Source: Apostichopus japonicus (taxonomy: Eukaryota; Echinodermata; Holothuroidea; Aspidochirotida; Stichopodidae). From it: DNA of 64,000 bases. The DNA lies in NCBI RefSeq assembly GCF_037975245.1, contig NC_092574.1, positions 11,185,213-11,249,212 of the forward strand. Direction: 5' to 3'. Position 1 is the first letter of the stretch, and the number at the start of each line of letters is the position of its first letter. The notes under the pieces were generated by a model. That model saw only the letters and a list, made by a program, of their open reading frames with translations, searched no databases and was not told the DNA's origin. A program made the position numbers and the translations under genes. Below are positions 56,566 through 64,000 of the stretch, piece by piece.

Positions 56566-57508
56566 TGTTTCACTCTGATTTTACTTGCATCATGGAAACC
56601 AGGTTTAAGCACCAACCTTATGAGCCATCTGGCACAGAAGTAAACCTACCTACCTTCTCACTATGGGTAACCTACCCACCAAGTACTGTATAAGCTCAGT
56701 TGAATTTTACCTCATTAAGATATATATTGTTTACAAGGTTTCTATGTTTGACCTCCTATAACTATGTTAACCTCCATATAAAACAATATGGGTCATATAA
56801 ACACTCGAAAGAATACACATACTAAGTATGAGCTCAATTGAAGTGTGTCTTGTCAAGATAAGGTTTTTACAAGGTTGTCAGTGTTTGACATCTGTTGACC
56901 TTTGAGAAAAACAATAGGGACCATGTACTCACTATGAATAATCTACATAACAAGCATGAATTTAATTGAAGTTTGTCTCAAATTACGATGATTAAAGGTT
57001 AACAGTTTTTTACCTCAGATGAACTTTGACCTCAACCAAAAGCAATAGGGACCATGTACTCACAAAAAGTATTCTAACTAGTATGAGCTCTACTGAAGTT
57101 TGCCTTAAGTATCAAGTTATTATGTTTACAAGTGGCATCACATGCATGTCACTTACATATACACATATACATCCATACACACAAGGATGACTGCATAGAC
57201 CTGTTTCTTTTCCTTTTGCTCAAGTCATAGTTGTAGTCACACTAGCAAATACTCAGTAAAGTACCGTACTGTATCTTAAATTGATGCTGAAGAATTGGTC
57301 ATATGATGCTTAGATCAACTAGAGATAGCTATATTGTGCTAACCACCATAGCTAGAGAAGAGCAGATTGGGATTTTTCAATACCTGTTTGCCATAAAAGA
57401 TTACACTTAAGTAAAACTACTACCAGTGGCAATTCAATTACCTCTTGGGTTTATGCCTAATTCTGCAACAGATATCATTCATAGCATTTATAATTTTTTT
57501 TGTTCCAG

Positions 57509-57604
57509 TTGATCCATATGAGGAGGACTGTGAAAGTGATATGGAATCTGATACAGAGTCTTGGGAAAACCAATTGAAGAGGTTACACAAATCCTTCACT
57601 ACAG
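57509..57604 (+). CDS. Possible linker exon of FES/FER-like gene
   Basis: After TTGTTCCAG it reads VDPYEEDCESDMESDTESWE, then NQLKRLHKSFTT, to donor GTAGGA. It starts and ends in phase 1. Its acidic DxES pattern echoes the preceding candidate exon. Confidence 0.5.
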
Positions 57605-57724
57605 GTAGGATATTTTAACAATTTATTGATTCCTTGTCAAAGGCCGAAGGAATCTATGTGATGGTGATGGCGTGTGTATGTGTGTGTATGTGTTTGTGTA
57701 TGCGTGTTTAAGTATGTGTGGGTG

Positions 57725-57998
57725 CAGGGGGTAGGAAGCTTCCAAAAAGTGGGAGGGGGCACAACATCAGAGGGGCACTTTCTCATTCCACAACCACCAC
57801 TGGTTACGCTATAAACCGATACACACTGGCCAAATCACTTAAATATACTGTATTTGATGTGTTTGTATGCTATCAATACAATTTTGGTGCACATAATAAT
57901 TTAATTTTTTTATTTGCCAGTAGGGCACATTTGCTATTTTGAAAAATAGTTGGGAGGCACATGCCCCCAGTCCCCCCCCCCAAGCTCCTATCCCCCTG
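57725..57998. mobile_element. hAT-like miniature element, CAGGGGGTA family, 274 bp
   Basis: Starts CAGGGGGTAGGAAGCTTCC and ends AAGCTCCTATCCCCCTG, inverted apart from one base. The flanks TGTGGGTG and TATGCGTG agree at six of eight positions. The first half of the interior matches 11059-11188. Confidence 0.75.
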
Positions 57999-58010
57999 TA
58001 TGCGTGCATG

Positions 58011-60420
58011 TATATGGTCATTTTCACAATCAGTGGTGTAACTTTTATACACTCAGGGCCAAAATTTCAGACACCATATATATTGAAATTTTTACTAACA
58101 TCACATGTTAAAGGGTTCAAATTTTTGTAACTTCAACTTTTTGGAGTTTCAACATATATGTTTATGGGTGTAATTTTTCGGTGACTGTATGACTCTAGGA
58201 AACTTTATATTTTTAAGCAACCATAGTTACACAGTGTTAAAACATTACTCTGATTCAAGTAAACTTTAAAATGCTTAAATCATTATATATATGTTACTTA
58301 AAAATGAAAAGGATTTGGCAGAAAGTTTTTAAAACTATTACAGATATTTCCATGTTAACTGAAAATTTATTGGAAATCAAGGATTGTTTTTCTTAATTTT
58401 AACTTTAAACTATTTAAAAAAAAGATAAGGCCAAGTCAAACACCCTAAATAATGTCTCCTCACAGAGGGCTAATATCCAATCCAAGTTGCCCAGAGCTCA
58501 TTCTTTGCATCATAACTATACATGTCTTACTAGTTTAGTATTGAAAACAAAAAATAAATGTTTTAATTGTGACCAAATTTTTACCTTGAAATGCCCAAAA
58601 TAGCCTAAAATGTTGTTAAAATGTGATGTTTGAGGACGCTGTTCACAGGCATCGTTGAGCATGTGACCCTGAAAATGCAGTTTATTGGTAGTCCTTATGC
58701 TAGTGAACCACCCTCTTAATTATTAAGCACCTGTATGCTAATGCTAAGAAGTTGTTGTCATTTGAATTACTCAAATTGGCTTGTGCAGGCATTTTCATAC
58801 ATATGAACTACGTGATTTTCACAATTTTTGAGTCGTGAATTTGAGTAGATAACACAAAATACACAACTTTTTGACTTGAGTTTTTAAAAATAGAGTCAAT
58901 ACACTCCTGAAAAATGGTATTTAAAGAAAAATTCAAATTTGCCCACATCCCCAAATTGGACCCCCAATTAGGGCCAGAAGTGAGATTTCTTAAGTTTGAG
59001 GGTGCTGTTTGTAAAAGGTACGACCTGCTCAACATTTTTTGGGCACTTTTCCCGTACAACTACCACTGGACAAGGATCCTATGCAAATTAAAACTCAAAC
59101 ATGCCATTGCTTGTGAATATAGAGCACACTCAAAGTAGGGCCAGAAAAGGCCCCTATCTCATTTTTTGCCATTTTAATACGAAAAATTGAGACTGTAAAA
59201 TGTCCTCAAAATAGCTAAATTCGAAAGCTGGTCACATGTCTTCCATAATATTTGCAATATCAGACATAAAATACTTTATGCAAAAGATGCCTCCAAACTT
59301 GACATAAATTTAGGGCTCTCAAAATGCAATCTGGATTTGGTTGCTAGGTGTGGCCATATCCTAGCAACCAAAAACTTTTCAAAAGTTTTTTTGCCCAATT
59401 TCATCCTTTGAAACATGTGGCAAGACACCATATCAATTTCAGGCGATTCTGAGAGGGTCGACGTGGAATCGACCCAAAAATCTGTTGATTTGGCATGGAT
59501 TGACCCAATTGATAAAGGACCTTTTAAAAGATATTATCATACTGGTTGCTACACCCCTACAGAATTACTGTTATATGATTTTTAGCCAAGGAAGATGTTT
59601 ATTGGATAAGTAGAGATAAAATTTCCAACTAACCTGTTTCGGAGGTGACAAGATGTTTCGGAGGTGACACATGTTAATGGAAAGTTAAGAAATCTCCCAG
59701 AAATTAAAACGACTGGTCATGTTGTCACAAATTTTACTCAAATATTATGTTAGGGGGTGTGGTATATTTTAATAAGTTTAAAATAGCTATACTATTGTTT
59801 ACATAAATCTTGGGCTGAAGAATGCTTTTGTTTCGGAGGTGACGGAAAAGTTAACGGAAAAGTTAACATTAAATTTGAAATTTACACAATTCTTTTAAAA
59901 TGAAAAATATTTTAGGGCCCAGATATTAGACACATTAGTTATTGTAATAATGCAACATACTTAACAAAATTTACACTGCTTAATTAGAACTTAGTTGCAG
60001 TCAAACTTAGGTACCAATTGTTAACGGAAAATGTCACCTCCGAAACGACAAAATCTAGCCACCGGTCCTTGGAGAAGGGAAGGGAAGGAAACCTGGGGAA
60101 CACAATTGCATTTTAGTTTGGACACTTGTTGATAATATCAACCAAATAAGAACTGGAAAATACCTTCCACCAAAAAGTACAGGCTCTGACAAAAACAGTG
60201 TAGTTGAAAGTGTATGGCTGAACTAGCATATTTTAAGCATATTTATGGCCACCAAATCCACCTGAAGAAACCGAGAAAGTTTGTTAAGCTACCCAAGGTA
60301 GACTTCACTTAGGATGGTCAAATGGCAAAAAATCTAAGAATTCTGGTATTTGGGCTGAGTTACAAAGCAATAAGTGCCAATATTGAAAGTTACACCACTG
60401 ATTGTGAAAATGACCATATA
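58011..60420. mobile_element. 2.4-kb non-coding element with exact 35-bp inverted ends
   Basis: 58011-58045 (TATATGGTCATTTTCACAAT, then CAGTGGTGTAACTTT) is the exact reverse complement of 60386-60420. The interior has no long frame. GTTTCGGAGGTGAC occurs directly at 59636, 59655 and 59830, and inverted at 60033-60046; TTAACGGAAAA words lie nearby. Target duplications cannot be fixed, so the superfamily is open. Confidence 0.75.
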
Positions 60421-61278
60421 TGTATGTGAAAATGTGCTAGAAAAGTGGTAATCCATGACCAATCATTTGCACTTAAGTTCTTGCTTTGGCCACCATATGG
60501 CATGAGACACTTAAATGTCCTAATTAACTGACTAGAAATGTTTGCTGCAATGAACTTGGGAGGAAAATACATATGACCTTTAACCTACCTCTATAAATAA
60601 GACATGATAAATTACTATATTCTGTATATTAACTGTTAAGGTAGCATACGCCCATTAAAAGCCCCATTGACTTACACACTAAATCACAAAAGTAATGCCT
60701 TCTCTAAGTCTAGATAGAAGTTTTCACTTGCTAAACGCTACCCATCACTGGATAGCTGACAAGTTGGCCTTTCATGGCACCATCAATTTTCCATACCATG
60801 ACCGTGAAAATTTTTTGCTACGAGAGCCGGAACTTTTCGTCACTTGTAAACAAACCTCTTTACTCGGCCGTAAACAATTTTCGTCCGCTGCTCCTGGGAG
60901 GGATAAACTGATCTAAAATTGCCTCAATTTTACCCAATTTTTTAACCACATGTGCTTCCATTCATGTTCTTTAACATCCAAGCCACAAAAAAAGCTCATC
61001 CTAATTGATAACATAGCAAAAAAGTTGTTCTCCTGCTCCTAATTGGCACTTTTCCTGAAGGAGAACACTTGCCGCGGATTGATATAGACCCTAATAGGAG
61101 TATGCCACCTTAAGAGTTGATCTGAATGTCAGAGAAAATTTGTCTGCTTGGAGATGTGCTAGTTCTCCTGTTTCCTCCTATCCTCTGTTGCTTAAACTAG
61201 AGACGTAATTGAAGCTAGTTGAAACTTTATTCATTTACAAACATCCTGAATTACGAATCTCCATTGTTGTCTTTATAG

Positions 61279-61331
61279 TCAAGACTCCTTCCTCTGGGAG
61301 ATTCAAGAGAAACATATCCTTGGACAAGGAA
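61279..61331 (+). CDS. Possible linker exon of FES/FER-like gene (3' border weak)
   Basis: Acceptor CTTTATAG fits the phase 1 end of the previous exon and gives VKTPSSGRFKRNISLDKE. A join to the SH2 exon in phase 0 would need the poor donor GTGTTC at 61332. If it is not spliced, the frame continues 20 codons to TGA at 61389-61391, a possible alternative terminal exon. Confidence 0.4.
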
Positions 61332-62294
61332 GTGTTCATTTCTAGCAGATTTTCTGACTTGATTTCTACTAACACTACACTTATGACATGACATTTCCAA
61401 AACATGTATTGCTAATATTGTGTTAACCTGTACATAATGCTAACTGCAAGGTGTCTCGTGTTTGATAAACAAGGCCAGCAGGTGTGTTAAAGTTGATTTA
61501 GCTCGAGAGAGTGCTAGTATACTAGTGATAAAGGTGACCGTTTCCTTGTTGCTTTCACTTCTTGTTTTACTTTGTCTGAGTTATTTAGGTTCCCAGTGCT
61601 TCAGTCGCATGTTCGATTTTCTTGGGAAATGTTAGGTGGGAATACTATATTACAGATTTGAAGGAAGATTAAACCTCAGATTTTATTGATACCATTTTTT
61701 TTTAAAGGAAGCTGGGTTTATCTGCAACCTGAATTTATTATACCTTGGCAATTCTGTACTGATATGTTTTAGATTCGCTTTGTTTTATTGTACCGGTGAA
61801 AATATCAGTCTCGTAAACATGTGTGGGTGTGAAGTATTAAAGAGGTATGAAGGTAGTTTTTACAAGTCATAAGTGTGTGTGAATATTAGATCATTAACCA
61901 CTGATATTAATAGTCATCAGTGTGTCCCCTACACATACTAAAAACATCAAATAACGAGAAGTATATTATTTCAACCCACAAAGCATATAAACTCACTGAG
62001 ACATTTCTTTATCTAATTGAACACCCACCCACCCATCTCAGTATAATGTAGAGAGGATGAAAGCCTTTCGGGAAGTACTTTGAACAATTTTAGCGTGTTA
62101 AGCATTTGGCCGATAATTGAAGAATTGTGGACAATGGTTAATTCATAGTGCATTTAAATAATACCAAGAATGGGAGATATGAGTTAATCATATTGTCTTG
62201 GCTTATTTCAATCTCTGAGTCTGCTTAGGTTCTGTGACGTTAGCAAGTATTTCGGTCTGAGGTGGGTGAATGGTAGACCATTCTCATGCACTGA

Positions 62295-62705
62295 AGTCAT
62301 GTGACAAGTGCACTCAGTCATGTGACAAGTGCACTTAGTCAGGTGATATGTGCACTCAATCAGGTGACAAGTGCACTCATTCAGGTGATATGTGCACTCA
62401 ATCAGGAGACAAGTGCACCCAGTCATGTGATAAGTGCACTCAATCAGGTGACAAGTGTACTCATTCAGGTGATATGTGCACTCAATCAGGAGACAAGTGC
62501 ACCCAGTCATGTGATAAGTGCACTCAATCAGGTGACAAGTGCACTCAGTCAGGTGATATGTGCACTCAGTCAGATGATATGTGTACTCAGTCAGATGATA
62601 TGTGCACTCAATCAGGTGATATGTGCACTCAATCAGGTGACAAGTGTACTCAGTCAGTTGATATGTGCACTCAATCAGGAGACAAGTGTACTTAGTCAGG
62701 TGACA
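62295..62705 (+). repeat. 21-bp minisatellite, about 19 copies, open in several frames
   Basis: The unit is GTGCACTCARTCAGGTGAYA with ATG or AAG alternating. Because 21 is a multiple of three, two + frames and one - frame stay open and read repeated heptapeptides (MCTQSGD; ALNQVTS; ECTYHLI). It lies about 210 bp before the SH2 exon and is most simply intronic. Confidence 0.95.
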
Positions 62706-62914
62706 GTGTGCACATGTCATATGATAATTGAAATCTTCCAGCTGAACAAACATGAGATGGGAGAAGCGTGCTCCAACTGTGGTCTGACTTCATTGTGTCA
62801 AGTCAGTCTCCTAATACTGTTAGGTTCAGTTATATTTTTTGTCTTCCAAAGTTGTTATTTAACAGAATGTTGTTGATGTTGAGTAACTTACAGCAGAGAT
62901 GTTTGTGTCTACAG

Positions 62915-63118
62915 CCTAGCTCCAACAAGGAGGTCCCCCTGGAGGATGAAGCCTGGTACCACGGCGCCCTGCCGAGACAAGAGACGGAGGAGCTGCTGAA
63001 ACAGGAGGGAGACTTCATTGTCAGATTCAAGAGCGACGCCTCCGGCCAGTACGTGCTCTCCTGCAGGTCCGCCGATAAACAGAGGCACTTCCCGATCGTG
63101 AAACAAGACGATAGCACG
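62915..63118 (+). CDS. FES/FER-like gene, SH2 exon 1
   Basis: Acceptor GTCTACAG, 68 codons, donor GTCAGT. Encodes PSSNKEVPLEDEAWYHG through HFPIVKQDDST. Confidence 0.9.
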
Positions 63119-63712
63119 GTCAGTCCATTGCGAGTTTTTAAACCTGCAGAGAGTTAACCTATCTATGACAGCAAATCAATCTTGGGACTTATTTTTGCTG
63201 ATAGCTATTATTACAATAGTGCTTCTTTTTTTAATAATAGTATAATATATGTATATTATATTATATGTAATATATTCGCATAATAGCATAATATTTTTTA
63301 AATAAAGCATGTAAAAACACCATGTAAAATACACATTTTGGTGTTACAATACCATCCTCTGTAGGCAGTGGTGGGGCCAGGGGTCCTCAAAGGCCCCCCT
63401 TCCACACATCTTGGTCCCCCTTCCTCCCTCACATTACAAAATTAAAATGGCATACTGTGTGTGTTTGATATGATATATCATTAAGCCTGACTTTTCTCCT
63501 CCACACAATTTTTTTTAATGTCTGAATGTTCTGGTTTTTAACAGTATCGATTGGAAGGAGGGAGTTTTCGGTCAATCCAGGAACTGGTGAACCATCACTC
63601 AACTCAAACACCGGTGACAAAAGCCATGATGATCAGAAATCCAATAAGTAAGGTCAAGGACGAGCACGACCTTCGACACAAGGACATCCTGCTGGACACC
63701 AAATTAGGACAG
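62915..63712 (+). CDS. FES/FER-type cytoplasmic tyrosine kinase: SH2 domain and kinase start (3' end outside window)
   Basis: Two phase-0 exons, 62915-63118 and 63545-63712, encode 124 residues. The SH2 domain begins AWYHGALPR, has GDFIVRFKSD at strand B, YVLSCRSADKQRHFPI, then YRLEGGSFRSIQELVNHH. DILLDTKLGQ follows, matching the kinase glycine-loop entry of FES/FER (their ILG..LG), and the intron falls at the usual place in that loop. FES/FER kinases bind phosphotyrosine and act at membranes, adhesion sites and the cytoskeleton. The catalytic domain should lie just right of the window. Strand B reads FIVRFK where most SH2 domains read FLVRES: the phosphate-binding Arg is kept but the following Glu-Ser is not. 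Confidence 0.9.
63545..63712 (+). CDS. FES/FER-like gene, SH2 exon 2 and kinase entry
   Basis: Acceptor TTAACAG, 56 codons, donor GTGAGT. Encodes YRLEGGSFRSIQELVNHHS through RHKDILLDTKLGQ. Confidence 0.92.
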
Positions 63713-63746
63713 GTGAGTTTCATGAAAGACACAACGATTCAATCTT

Positions 63747-64000
63747 TTAAAGGGTGTGAAGACTGGCGCAAAAAAAGAAACATCTAATGCCAGTAATCTG
63801 ACCTAGTTTCGAATGAGGTGTAATAGAAGTGTTACACACCACCATCAATCCCAGCAAATACACATACAGCTCGCTACCGTCAGTAAATTAGACACTAGTG
63901 TACAGTCAGTACATACAGCTGCGGTCAATACCCACAGCACAGTGTACAAACGATACAGCGATGGACATCTCAGGTCCAGCTAGAGATAACAAGGTATCAC
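63747..64000 (-). mobile_element. Inverted-repeat element family 4, copy D (runs off the window)
   Basis: TTAAAGGGTGTGAAGACTGG starts 34 bp after the SH2 exon. It is the reverse complement of copies A and B as far as the window edge (GGACATCTCAGGTCCAGCTA). Confidence 0.8.

Noticed and set aside
62208-62753. 181-codon minus-strand frame rich in Cys, Thr, His, Leu
   Set aside because: Produced wholly by the 21-bp minisatellite, whose length keeps frames open on both strands.

Overview
This is an animal genomic window: AT-rich, with intron-dense genes, GT-AG splicing, the standard genetic code and heavy loads of microsatellites and short DNA transposons. The protein sequences are close to, but clearly apart from, vertebrate proteins. 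With the recurring AGGCCTAGG-type words and the abundance of hAT-like miniature elements, they suggest an invertebrate deuterostome, perhaps an echinoderm. That placement is inference. No prokaryotic or viral gene was seen.

Four protein-coding genes lie on the + strand. (1) 89-13944 is the 3' nine exons of an SLC22-type organic ion transporter (415 residues in the window; the N-terminal part lies upstream). (2) 17879-28564 is an 11-exon, 1302-residue coiled-coil protein with a single 827-codon disordered exon; it resembles CCDC73. (3) 35852-43603 is a complete 7-exon COMMD5 gene of 224 codons, including a 29-nt microexon. (4) 62915-63712 holds two exons for the SH2 domain and the start of the kinase domain of a FES/FER-type tyrosine kinase that runs off the right edge. 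Three tentative upstream linker exons lie at 56088-61331. The four genes do unrelated jobs (membrane transport, coiled-coil scaffold, endosomal Commander complex, tyrosine signalling) and do not form a functional cluster.

Between and inside the genes the window is dominated by repeats. At least three families of non-autonomous hAT-like elements are present. Several copies have exact or near-exact 8-bp target-site duplications (23881-24254, 29319-29709, 46992-47374, 11059-11188, 14131-14398). A further about 370-bp inverted-repeat family occurs four times (36691, 46398, 50817, 63747). There are two large inverted-repeat-bounded non-coding elements (957-4030 and 58011-60420). Tandem arrays include a 133-bp satellite of about 13 units just 3' of COMMD5, a 69-bp minisatellite in a COMMD5 intron, a 21-bp array that stays open in several frames, and a 373-bp tandem duplication carrying a tRNA-like promoter. 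A 70-bp-arm near-perfect hairpin stands about 500 bp upstream of the coiled-coil gene start. I found no convincing new multi-gene system. The most useful signals are the transposon boundaries, the hairpins, the microexon, and the unusual SH2 and linker of the FES-like gene.
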